Positions 31,802 to 38,264 of a stretch of 38,264 bases of DNA are shown here, one piece after another. Under the pieces are notes generated by a model. That model was not told the origin of the DNA. It worked only from the letters and a program-made list of their open reading frames with translations, and did not search any database. The position numbers and the translations under genes were made by a program. The stretch comes from JBBDXA01 sp040902585 (lineage in GTDB: Bacteria; Planctomycetota; Phycisphaerae; Phycisphaerales; Phycisphaeraceae). The number at the start of each line of letters is the position of its first letter. The stretch's first letter is position 1. Location: assembly GCA_040902585.1 (NCBI GenBank), contig JBBDXA010000080.1:1-38264 (forward strand), read 5' to 3'.

Positions 31802-33778
31802 ATGTCATTCGATTCAACGATTCACACCAAAGCGGTGGAACTGGCAAAGCTCAGCTACGAGATGACCGCCGCTGCCGGCTCAGGCCATCCGACCACGGCC
31901 GCGAGCCTGGCACACATCATCGCGGTGCTCATGTATCAGCACATGCGGTACGAGCCGGCCAACCCCGGCCACCCGTGCAGCGATCGATTGGTGCTCAGCG
32001 AAGGGCACGCGGTGCCCATCGTGTACGCCGCGGCTGCGGACCTGGGCATCGCCATCGGCACCGACAAGAGCAGCCTTAAAGCCATGACGCGCGAGGATGC
32101 GATGTCGCTCCGCGCGATGCACTCGCCGATCGACGGCCACCCCAACCCCGTCGAAGGTTTTCCTTTCTTTGACACGGCGACCGGTTCGCTCGGTCAGGGC
32201 TTGAGTCATGCCGCGGGTCTCGCCGCGGCGGCGAAGGTGGACGGGCTCGACAAGCGGATCTTCTGCATCATCGGCGATGGCGAGTCGCGCGAAGGGCAGA
32301 ACTGGGAAGCTCTGGATTTCATCATTGACCACAACCTCGCGGCGGTCTGCCCGATCTTCAACTGCAACCTCTGGGCTCAGAGCGATAAAGTCGCGAAGGG
32401 CCAGACCGCCGAGGCCCTCGCGAAGAAACTCGATGCCTTCGGCTTCAACGCGATCACCATCGACGGCCACGTGCCTTCGCAGATCATCGATGCCCTGAGC
32501 AAGCACGCCCAGCGCGAACATGACCCGGCCGCCCGGCCTGTCGCCATCGTCGCCAAAACGGTCAAGGGTTGGGGCAGCGCTTCACAGCAAGGCGATGGTC
32601 ATCACGGCAAGCCCGCCACCGGCGAAGACCTGGCCAAGGCGCTGGATGAACTGGGCGCGACGGGGCGCTCGCTCGGCGCGACTGCGGATACCTCGCTCAA
32701 GATCGGCCTGATGTCGCCCAACAAGCCCAGGGCTGCCGAGGTGAAGGCTGCGATGAACTTCACCGATGCCTGCAAAACCTTCGGATGGGAGAAGCTCATC
32801 AGCGGCGGCACCTGCGCGACGCGCCGGGCCTACGGCGTCGCCCTGCGCGCGATCGGTCACGCCAACGGCAACGTCGTCGCCCTGGATGCGGATGTGAAAA
32901 ACTCCACGCATGCGGAAGACTTTTCCAAGGATGATGCGCTGAAGGATCGCTACTTCGAGTGCCGCATCGCGGAGCAGAACATGTTCTCCGTCGCGGCCGG
33001 CCTGAGCGCGGCCAACAAGATTCCCTTCTGCTCGACCTTCGCCAAGTTCGTCAACCGCGGGTACGACCAGATCGAAATGGCGGTCAACAGCGGTGCCAAC
33101 TTCAAGATCACCGGTTCACACTGCGGCATCACCCTCGCAGCCGACGGCCCTTCGCAGATGAGCCTGCCCGATATCGCCTGGTTCCGCTCCTTCGCGACAG
33201 CGAAGAACCAGAAGGGCAAGCCCGCGTTCTACGTGCTCAACCCTTCCGATGCGTTCCAGGCTTACGCGCTGACCGTTTCGATGGCGGCGTACGAAGGCCC
33301 GGTCTACATGCGCACCATGCGACCCGCGACCGAGTTCCTCTACACCGATGCGGACAAGTTCGAAGTCGGCGGCCAGGGCTTTGAAGTGCTCAGCCAGGGA
33401 CGCGATGTGCTCATCATCGCCAGCGGTTACATGGTGCATGAGGCGAACAGGGCGCTGGATGAGCTCGATGCCCAGGGCGTCGATGCGACGCTCGTCGATC
33501 TCTACCAGCTTCCCTTCGATGAAGAGGCACTGCTCGACCTTGCGAATGAGAACAACGGCAAGGTGATCACGCTGGAAGACAATTACGGCGCGAGCATCGG
33601 CAGCGCGGTGGCGGATGCGGTCGGCTCCAGCGGCGATGGCTTCAGCGTCAGGCAGATGCACGTGAGGCGCATCCCCAAGAGCGGGCGGTCGCCTGAGGAA
33701 CTGCTCAACTACTGCGGCCTGAGCGCCAAGCACATCATCAAAGAGACGTTGTCGCTCTTGCAACTGAGCCCGGCCTAA
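31802..33778 (+). CDS. tkt: Transketolase (full-length, mammalian-like subtype)
   Basis: The protein is 658 aa and cytoplasmic. The N-terminal thiamine diphosphate domain shows GSGHP, the SEGHAVPIVYAAAADLG block (close in wording to the animal enzyme's SKGHAAPILYA) and the ThDP/Mg motif GDG at 158-160 followed by a downstream FNCN. The middle domain has the catalytic glutamate region RIAEQNMFSVAAGL. The C-terminal domain carries SGYMVHEANRALDELDAQGV and LEDNYGASIGSAVADAVG. It transfers two-carbon ketol groups between sugar phosphates in the non-oxidative pentose phosphate pathway. The ATG at 31802 has AGGGA at 31791-31795. The sequence style is nearer to the TKT/TKTL branch than to the E. coli TktA branch, which is my reading only. 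It ends at a long bidirectional hairpin. Confidence 0.92.
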   Translation: MSFDSTIHTKAVELAKLSYEMTAAAGSGHPTTAASLAHIIAVLMYQHMRYEPANPGHPCSDRLVLSEGHAVPIVYAAAADLGIAIGTDKSSLKAMTREDAMSLRAMHSPIDGHPNPVEGFPFFDTATGSLGQGLSHAAGLAAAAKVDGLDKRIFCIIGDGESREGQNWEALDFIIDHNLAAVCPIFNCNLWAQSDKVAKGQTAEALAKKLDAFGFNAITIDGHVPSQIIDALSKHAQREHDPAARPVAIVAKTVKGWGSASQQGDGHHGKPATGEDLAKALDELGATGRSLGATADTSLKIGLMSPNKPRAAEVKAAMNFTDACKTFGWEKLISGGTCATRRAYGVALRAIGHANGNVVALDADVKNSTHAEDFSKDDALKDRYFECRIAEQNMFSVAAGLSAANKIPFCSTFAKFVNRGYDQIEMAVNSGANFKITGSHCGITLAADGPSQMSLPDIAWFRSFATAKNQKGKPAFYVLNPSDAFQAYALTVSMAAYEGPVYMRTMRPATEFLYTDADKFEVGGQGFEVLSQGRDVLIIASGYMVHEANRALDELDAQGVDATLVDLYQLPFDEEALLDLANENNGKVITLEDNYGASIGSAVADAVGSSGDGFSVRQMHVRRIPKSGRSPEELLNYCGLSAKHIIKETLSLLQLSPA

Positions 33779-33903
33779 GAACGTGTGTGAGAAGCGAAGT
33801 CGTGGAGCACCGTCCCGGAAGGGCGGTGCCAGAGGCGTGCGGTTTTCGCTGGCATGCACCACCCTTCCGGGATGGTGCTCCAGCCTTCTCACACACGTTC
33901 TTA
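33776..33903. repeat. 128-nt inverted repeat between convergent genes; includes copy 2 of the dispersed 30-mer
   Basis: The outer arms are perfect over 18-19 bases: 33777-33794 (AAGAACGTGTGTGAGAAG) with 33885-33902. A second inner arm pair (TGGAGCACC... with its complement ending at 33882) pairs with a few mismatches. The left end overlaps the TAA of the transketolase gene and the right end stops four bases before the stop of the opposite gene. Positions 33856-33885 match 17614-17643 at 28 of 30 bases. It probably ends transcripts from both sides. Confidence 0.88.
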
Positions 33904-33906
33904 GAA

Positions 33907-34893
33907 TCACACCTCCGCCGCCGCCCTCGCCGATTCACTTCGCTCGCTCGTCTCCATCATCACGCGAAACGTCAGCAACAGGCCCAGCCCGAACGCCATC
34001 GCGCCGATGGCCGCTGGGGCGAGGTGAAGAAAATCGGTGTAGCCGATGACCGGGTGAATGCCCACCGCCGTGCTGAACCCGGCGAGCCCTGCGATGAAAA
34101 GCGCCTGCCACAGGCTGCGTGAAGGGCGGGCGTGCAGGACGCTGAAGAAGATGAGCAGGCCCGCGGTGGCGACGCCGCCGCCGAAGCCCGCGCGGTCGTG
34201 GGCGATGAGCGGGATGAGTCGCGGGTTGATGGCGCGGAGCTCGTCCGCGGTGATGCCCATATAAGAAAGATCCTGCGGGACGAAGACCACGGTCATGCCG
34301 ACGGTCATGATGGTGAGGCCTGCACCGATCATGCCCAGGGCGGTGACGAGCATCGCGAGCCTGCCGAGCCCGCGCGGCGAGTAGTCGCGCCACGGCACGG
34401 GTGATGTAAATAGATCGCGCAGCGGCGCGGGCTTGTGTAAGGTCACATACGAACGAACAAGCCCGACGATGAAACAGGGCAAGAGCGCGAGCGTGGCTGC
34501 GCCGTGCCAGGAGTCGAGGTAGCCGTAACCGAGGTAGGCGAGAAAGCTGCCGAAGCCGATGATGCCGCTCAAGAGGAACAGCCACCACGCCCACGCTTCG
34601 CCGTGGCGCAGGGGGAACTCGGCGAGCCACATGTACATCACGCCCACAGCAATGATCGCTCCACCGAAGGAGACGCGATCGTGAAACATGAAGTGAACGA
34701 TGCGACATTCGTTGATCGCGCACAGGTCGGCCGGCTCCATGCCCAGGTAAAGCACATCATGCGGAAGGAAATGTCCCGTCGCGGAAAGGAAGAGGGCGAA
34801 CGCCCCGGACATGACGAGGCACAGCCCGGTGAAGATCAGCAGGGGCCGACCGTCACCGATGAGAGCGGAGAAGAAGCCGCGGTTGTCGTGCAT
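33907..34893 (-). CDS. Eight-helix membrane protein built from a tandem duplication, unknown function
   Basis: The protein is 328 aa and begins MHDNRGFFSALIGDGRPLLI. About eight membrane helices are visible. Two halves repeat the same order: FLPHDVLYLGMEPADLCAIN, HFMFHDRVSFGG, then GYGYLDSWHGAATLA in the first; FVPQDLSYMGITADELRAIN, LIAHDRAGFGGG, then IGYTDFLHLAPAAIGAM in the second. Conserved HDR, FGG and late His residues lie at the same places in both halves, so they may bind a metal, heme or quinone. I do not recognise the family. GGAG at 34899-34902 supports the start at 34893; the frame upstream to 35016 runs through the GTGCCA-type inverted repeat. Confidence 0.8.
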   Translation of the reverse strand: MHDNRGFFSALIGDGRPLLIFTGLCLVMSGAFALFLSATGHFLPHDVLYLGMEPADLCAINECRIVHFMFHDRVSFGGAIIAVGVMYMWLAEFPLRHGEAWAWWLFLLSGIIGFGSFLAYLGYGYLDSWHGAATLALLPCFIVGLVRSYVTLHKPAPLRDLFTSPVPWRDYSPRGLGRLAMLVTALGMIGAGLTIMTVGMTVVFVPQDLSYMGITADELRAINPRLIPLIAHDRAGFGGGVATAGLLIFFSVLHARPSRSLWQALFIAGLAGFSTAVGIHPVIGYTDFLHLAPAAIGAMAFGLGLLLTFRVMMETSERSESARAAAEV

Positions 34894-34907
34894 GGGCGCT
34901 CCGCGTT

Positions 34908-34995
34908 GGGTGCCACGGGTCGGCGAGGCTTTGCGAGCAGACCCGTCGGCCCCCGCACGGGTCTCGTCGCAAAGCCTCCGCGACCCGTGGCACCC
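34908..34995. repeat. Inverted repeat, GTGCCACGGG family, copy 2 (39-nt arms)
   Basis: The arms 34908-34946 and 34957-34995 surround a ten-base loop. They differ by swapped neighbouring GC/CG bases at two places. The outer end GGGTGCCACGGGT matches the family of 30592-30695 and 37482-37579. It lies just upstream of the RBS of the eight-helix protein gene. Confidence 0.87.
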
Positions 34996-35001
34996 GACAC
35001 A

Positions 35002-35035
35002 CACATCACCCATCACTCATCACTCGTCACCCCCC
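35002..35035. repeat. ATCACTC tandem words
   Basis: Tandem variants of ATCACTC (CATCACTCATCACTCGTCAC) lie next to the inverted repeat copy 2, upstream of the stop of the minus-strand dehydrogenase gene. No opposite arm is found. Confidence 0.45.
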
Positions 35036-35045
35036 TCGTCGCTCT

Positions 35046-37364
35046 TCACTTCCCCTCCAGCCTCACATAATCCACGCCCACCATATACGCCTTGGCCGCC
35101 TTCGCATTCGCGCCGGTGATTTCGATCGTGAGCCGATGCTCGCCCGCTTTCAGTTCGAGCGCGTCGAGCTTGAGAACACCCGTGGTGATCACGCCGTTGT
35201 TGTAGCAATCGATGGGGTCGCCGAGCTTGCGGTCATCGAGCCAGACCTGCACGATGGCGTAGTCCGTCGCCTTGGTCAGCACGATCTGCACCTCATGCTT
35301 GCCAGCATTCGCGACAGGCAGCGCGAGCGTGAGTTTGTCGCCGACCTTGCCGCCGGTCCACCAGAGCTGATCCGCGCCGGACCAGCGGTCGAGCGTGAAG
35401 TTGTGCATCTTCTGCGGGTTCGCCTTGCCGCCGGTGACGGAAAGCACCTTCAGCGATTCGCCTTCGAGCGCATCCTTCACTTTGAACTTGTCGGGCTCAG
35501 GCAGCACCGGGGGCGGAGGCTTGTTGGCATCGATCACGCGTCGCGTGATGTATTGCCGCAGGATCGGAATCTTCGCCTTCGCCGCCAGCAGCACGCCTTT
35601 CTTTGGCTCCCCACCGACCAACGGTTCAATCGCGTACCAGTACATCAAAGGCAGGTTGTGATCGTCCGCGTCTCCTTCATGGGCAATCAGAGCCTCGGCT
35701 ATCGCCCAGCGCTGCTCCAACGGCAGACGCTGAAGCGCGGAGGCGAGATACAGGCGAACCACCGGCGACTTGTCATCCTTTGCAAGCTCGGCAAACTTCG
35801 CCAGCGCCTTCTCGCCAGGCTTCCCATCCTCGCACGCAAGCTGAATCGCCCACGCCTTCTCATACTCGCTGCCGCTGGAGAGCAGCGCGAGCGTGAGCTG
35901 CTCCGTGATCTTCCCTGTCACGTGGGCCGCCCACAGCGCCCGCAGTTTGATCTCCGTCGAAGGAATGTTGCTCGTGATCGCCAGCGTCTGGCCATACACC
36001 TCTTCCTTCACCTGCCCCGCCGCCGCCCGCTCCTGAAGGATTCGCCGGGCGTGGCGCACGTACCAGTCGTTGCGATTCGTCTGAAGCGCGATCAGTTCTG
36101 TATTGCTCAGCTTCTTCAAATCCACCTTCACCGCTTTCGTCTCCCCATAATTCACCTTGAAAATCCGCCCGTTCGTCCGGTCGTGGCTGTTCACATCTTT
36201 GTGATGGCACTCGTTCTTGTCGTACCAGTCGATCATGTACACCTGACCATCAGGCCCGTAACGCAGGTTGATGATCTGCGACCACTTGTCATTGGCGAAG
36301 CAGAAATCAGGCGCTGCATCACCCTCATATCCGCTGCCCTTGCGCGCGAGCTGATCCTGATTGATCCGCGCGCCGTGGATGTTGTTCATGAAGATCTGAT
36401 TGCGATATTTCTCCGGCCACGCGCCGCCGAGGTACACCATCGCCCCGGCATGGGCGTGCCCGCCGCCGACGCTGTCGCTCCTTTCGCGGTCGGCCGCGGT
36501 CCACTGGCCGCCCACAAAGTGCCGATGCCTGGCGATGGTCTTGATGTCGTCGTAAACGTACTTGTTGAAGTGCTGGCCGCCCTGCCGCTGGTAGCGAGCG
36601 CCCTGGATGACGTGATAAAGATGTGGAATCACGCAGGCGGTCATGAACGCCTGGCCCTGGTCGTTGAAGTCCACACCCCACTGGTTGCTGCCGCCCTCGG
36701 CGAAGATTTCAAACGTGTCTTTCGTGGGGTGGTAGCGCCAGATCGCGGCATTCATCGGGATGCGTTCGCTGTCAGGCGCACCGGGCTTGCCTACTTTGGA
36801 ATGGGTGAACACGCCGTTGCAGCCGTAGAGCCAGCCGTCGGGGCCCCAGATGAAAGCGTTGAGCGTTTCGTGCGTGTCCTGGGAACCAAAGCCGTCGCGG
36901 ATGACCACCGGCGGGCCATCGGGCACATCGTCGTTGTTCTTATCGGGGATGAAAAGCAGTTGCGGGGCTGCCCCCACCCACACGCCGCCGAAGCCGACCT
37001 CTATACCGCTGATTAGATTCAGCTTGTCGGCAAAGACGGTGCGCTTGTCGAACTTCCCATCACCATCCACATCTTCAAAGATGAGAATGCGATCCTTCGC
37101 GTCCGCCTCCGCCACCTTGCGCGGATACGAATACGCCTCCGCCACCCACACACGACCGCGATCATCCAGCGCCATCGCGATCGGCTGCACCACATCCGGC
37201 TCACCGGCGAAGAGCGTTACCTTGAACCCCTCGGGCAACGTCATCGCCTTCGCGGCGGCATCGGGCGACAACCCCTGGGCCATGGGCGGGCGGGCGGCTG
37301 CGAGCGCTGGCGAAGAGAGAAAAGCGATCAACGCAACCAATGCGATACGGCTTTGGATCAACAT
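35046..37364 (-). CDS. PVC-type membrane-bound dehydrogenase without heme domain
   Basis: The protein is 772 aa, exported (LIQSRIALVALIAFLSSPAL, cleavage near residue 22). The TIGR02604-type propeller covers about 43-405, opening LPEGFKVTLFAGEPDVVQPI and MALDDRGRVWVAEAYSYPRK and closing with GRIFKVNYGE. Residues about 420-560 are helical repeats. The last 130 residues (DRWSGADQLWWTGGKVGDKL to YMVGVDYVRLEG) form a carbohydrate-binding-like sandwich, as in the other two dehydrogenases of the window. No CxxCH is present, so this one cannot carry its own heme c and must pass electrons to another carrier or act differently. The ATG at 37364 has GAGGGA at 37371-37376, six bases upstream. The substrate is unknown. 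Confidence 0.87.
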   Translation of the reverse strand: MLIQSRIALVALIAFLSSPALAAARPPMAQGLSPDAAAKAMTLPEGFKVTLFAGEPDVVQPIAMALDDRGRVWVAEAYSYPRKVAEADAKDRILIFEDVDGDGKFDKRTVFADKLNLISGIEVGFGGVWVGAAPQLLFIPDKNNDDVPDGPPVVIRDGFGSQDTHETLNAFIWGPDGWLYGCNGVFTHSKVGKPGAPDSERIPMNAAIWRYHPTKDTFEIFAEGGSNQWGVDFNDQGQAFMTACVIPHLYHVIQGARYQRQGGQHFNKYVYDDIKTIARHRHFVGGQWTAADRERSDSVGGGHAHAGAMVYLGGAWPEKYRNQIFMNNIHGARINQDQLARKGSGYEGDAAPDFCFANDKWSQIINLRYGPDGQVYMIDWYDKNECHHKDVNSHDRTNGRIFKVNYGETKAVKVDLKKLSNTELIALQTNRNDWYVRHARRILQERAAAGQVKEEVYGQTLAITSNIPSTEIKLRALWAAHVTGKITEQLTLALLSSGSEYEKAWAIQLACEDGKPGEKALAKFAELAKDDKSPVVRLYLASALQRLPLEQRWAIAEALIAHEGDADDHNLPLMYWYAIEPLVGGEPKKGVLLAAKAKIPILRQYITRRVIDANKPPPPVLPEPDKFKVKDALEGESLKVLSVTGGKANPQKMHNFTLDRWSGADQLWWTGGKVGDKLTLALPVANAGKHEVQIVLTKATDYAIVQVWLDDRKLGDPIDCYNNGVITTGVLKLDALELKAGEHRLTIEITGANAKAAKAYMVGVDYVRLEGK

Positions 37365-37481
37365 GATGTTTCCCTCGTGAAACGGTGCATCAATCAACCC
37401 GCCATCATAGTTGATCGAAGTGCTTTCCGACCCCTCTCCAGATGCCGAGGGTGCACCAACGAACGCCGGCGGCGGTTTCCC

Positions 37482-37579
37482 GGTGCCATGGGTAAGCGCA
37501 GTCCGCGAAGCTTACCCGTGTCGGAAACCCAAGGTCTACTGCACGGGTAAGCTTCGCGGACTCGCTTACCCATGGCACC
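37482..37579. repeat. Inverted repeat, GTGCCATGGG family, copy 3
   Basis: The arms 37482-37520 and 37542-37579 are identical in complement except for one extra C in the left arm. The outer end GGTGCCATGGGTAAGCG and the inner end TTACCCGTG match copy 1 (30592-30695) closely, while the middle of the arm differs. It lies between the divergent dehydrogenase and DinB-like genes. Confidence 0.88.
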
Positions 37580-37635
37580 CAAACACACCCAAACAATAAT
37601 GCCGTTTATTCTTGGCACTCTACTATCATTCACCC

Positions 37636-38118
37636 ATGCCCACTTCGTTCTCCACCCTCATCGACCACTACGCCGCCGGCGGCAGCGCCCTTCGCCCCGC
37701 CATCGCCAGCCTCACGCGCGATGACTGCCTCGCCCGGCCCGGTCCCGGTGACTGGTCGATTCAAGAGCTCGTCATTCACCTGGCAGACAGCGATCAGATC
37801 GCCGCGGACCGAATGAAGCGCGTCATCGCCGAGGACAATCCCACGATCATCGGCTTCAACGAATCGCTCTTCATCGCCAACCTTTTCAGCGATGAACAGT
37901 CGCTCGATGATGCCGTGACGGTGTTCGAAGCCAACCGCAGGCAGATGACGCGCATCCTGCGCCGGCTCGACGCCGCCGCCTTCACCCGCACCGGCTCCCA
38001 CAACGAGGCAGGCACCCTCACCCTGACCGACCTGCTGCGCATCTATATAGATCACCTGGAGCATCACCTGACGTTCCTGTTTCAGAAGCGCGAGCGGTTG
38101 GGCAAGCCGATGGGGTGA
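37636..38118 (+). CDS. DinB-superfamily four-helix protein
   Basis: The protein is 160 aa and cytoplasmic. The layout is that of DinB/YfiT-like proteins: a first helix (STLIDHYAAGGSALRPAIAS), then the signature GPGDWSIQELVIHLADSDQI with a metal-binding His, and a last helix with the His pair in LLRIYIDHLEHHLTFLFQKR. Three His residues would hold nickel or zinc. Members are thiol-dependent transferases or of unknown function. I take the ATG at 37636; no strong RBS is visible, and a TTG at 37612 would add eight residues. It is divergent from the dehydrogenase gene with an inverted repeat between them. Confidence 0.85.
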   Translation: MPTSFSTLIDHYAAGGSALRPAIASLTRDDCLARPGPGDWSIQELVIHLADSDQIAADRMKRVIAEDNPTIIGFNESLFIANLFSDEQSLDDAVTVFEANRRQMTRILRRLDAAAFTRTGSHNEAGTLTLTDLLRIYIDHLEHHLTFLFQKRERLGKPMG

Positions 38119-38130
38119 AGAAGTCTGATT

Positions 38131-38161
38131 CCCCTCCCTTCCAAGGAGGGGCAAGGGGAGG
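38131..38161. repeat. Short inverted repeat of CCCCTCCCTTCC type
   Basis: CCCCTCCCTTCC is followed directly by AAGGAGGGGCAAGGGGAGGG, giving a compact hairpin between the DinB-like gene and the next start. It may end the DinB-like transcript. Confidence 0.55.
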
Positions 38162-38189
38162 GTCGGCCGTACATCCAGGGAGGCGTTCC

Positions 38190-38264
38190 ATGAATCAGCA
38201 CTCTTACTCTCAGCATTGCAACTTTGTGCTTTCGCTTGCGATCATCTGCTTGCTTTCGCGTTCC
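38190..38264 (+). CDS. Start of a secreted protein gene (3' end outside window)
   Basis: The ATG at 38190 is preceded by GGGAGG at 38178-38183, six bases upstream. The 25 codons up to the window edge are open and read MNQHSYSQHCNFVLSLAIIC then LLSRS, which looks like a signal peptide. Nothing can be said about the mature protein. Confidence 0.55.
   Translation, partial: MNQHSYSQHCNFVLSLAIICLLSRS

Noticed and set aside
35136..37016. 626-aa open frame on the plus strand
   Set aside because: It is antisense to the heme-less dehydrogenase gene and shows no recognisable motif or RBS.
30592..37579. Insertion sequences carried by the GTGCCA repeats
   Set aside because: No transposase frame lies between any pair of arms, and no target duplications are visible, so they cannot be called autonomous elements.
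1..38264. tRNA, rRNA or riboswitch
   Set aside because: I scanned the gaps by eye for tRNA-like cloverleaf ends, rRNA conserved blocks and common riboswitch cores and saw none. A covariance model search would be needed to exclude small RNAs.

Overview
The window looks like chromosomal DNA of a GC-rich member of the Planctomycetota. The evidence is the gene content. There are three PVC-type membrane-bound dehydrogenase proteins, two of them ending in a CxxCH cytochrome domain. There is a PSD1-type cytochrome (DUF1549/DUF1553) followed by a Tat-exported DUF1501 protein, a secreted sulfatase, a SASA-type esterase, a pseudopilin of the kind that is expanded in this phylum, and a LamG-like protein with a PEP-CTERM tail. 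I cannot place it below phylum level. I recognise no tRNA, rRNA, CRISPR array, transposase or integrase gene.

Layout. Positions 1-775 hold the 3' end of an ABC exporter ATPase gene, closed by a hairpin. Positions 899-8443 hold an exported PHP-domain protein, a divergent lipoprotein with a jacalin-like lectin domain, a heme-binding dehydrogenase, a PIG-L deacetylase and a NagB-like sugar-phosphate protein. Positions 8539-15871 hold a giant fusion of polysaccharide deacetylase, FG-GAP repeats, dehydrogenase and cytochrome, facing a convergent sulfatase gene. Positions 15950-17600 form a foreign-looking island: an AT-rich block with GTCTAC boxes, then two small unknown genes arranged like integron gene cassettes, with one well-formed attC-like site between them. 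Positions 17723-22061 hold a SASA esterase and, on the minus strand, an exported helical-repeat protein, a pseudopilin and an exported unknown. Positions 22367-24634 hold a compact run of six small envelope genes (two sister lipoproteins, YqjD-like, YqjE-like, lmo0937-like, DUF3185-like), which looks like an envelope or osmotic stress locus and ends in a textbook terminator. Positions 24712-30387 hold the PEP-CTERM protein and the PSD1-DUF1501 pair. Positions 30466-34893 hold a broken gene, a YbaN-type protein, a tiny secreted peptide, a transketolase and an internally duplicated 8-TM protein. Positions 35046-38264 hold a third dehydrogenase without heme, a DinB-fold protein and the first 25 codons of a secreted protein.

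Most genes encode exported proteins for taking up or oxidising sulfated, acetylated or amino-sugar polysaccharides, together with the periplasmic electron-transfer proteins typical of planctomycetes. Gene strands switch often and operons are short.

The most striking non-coding feature is a set of about a dozen long inverted repeats (roughly 50-215 nt, arms of 15-40 nt). They fill the gaps between genes and fall into several sequence families. One is nested inside another. Two abut the stop codons of convergent genes. One appears to have truncated a gene. One sits in frame in the linker of the giant fusion protein. These repeats and the cassette island are the best leads in the window.
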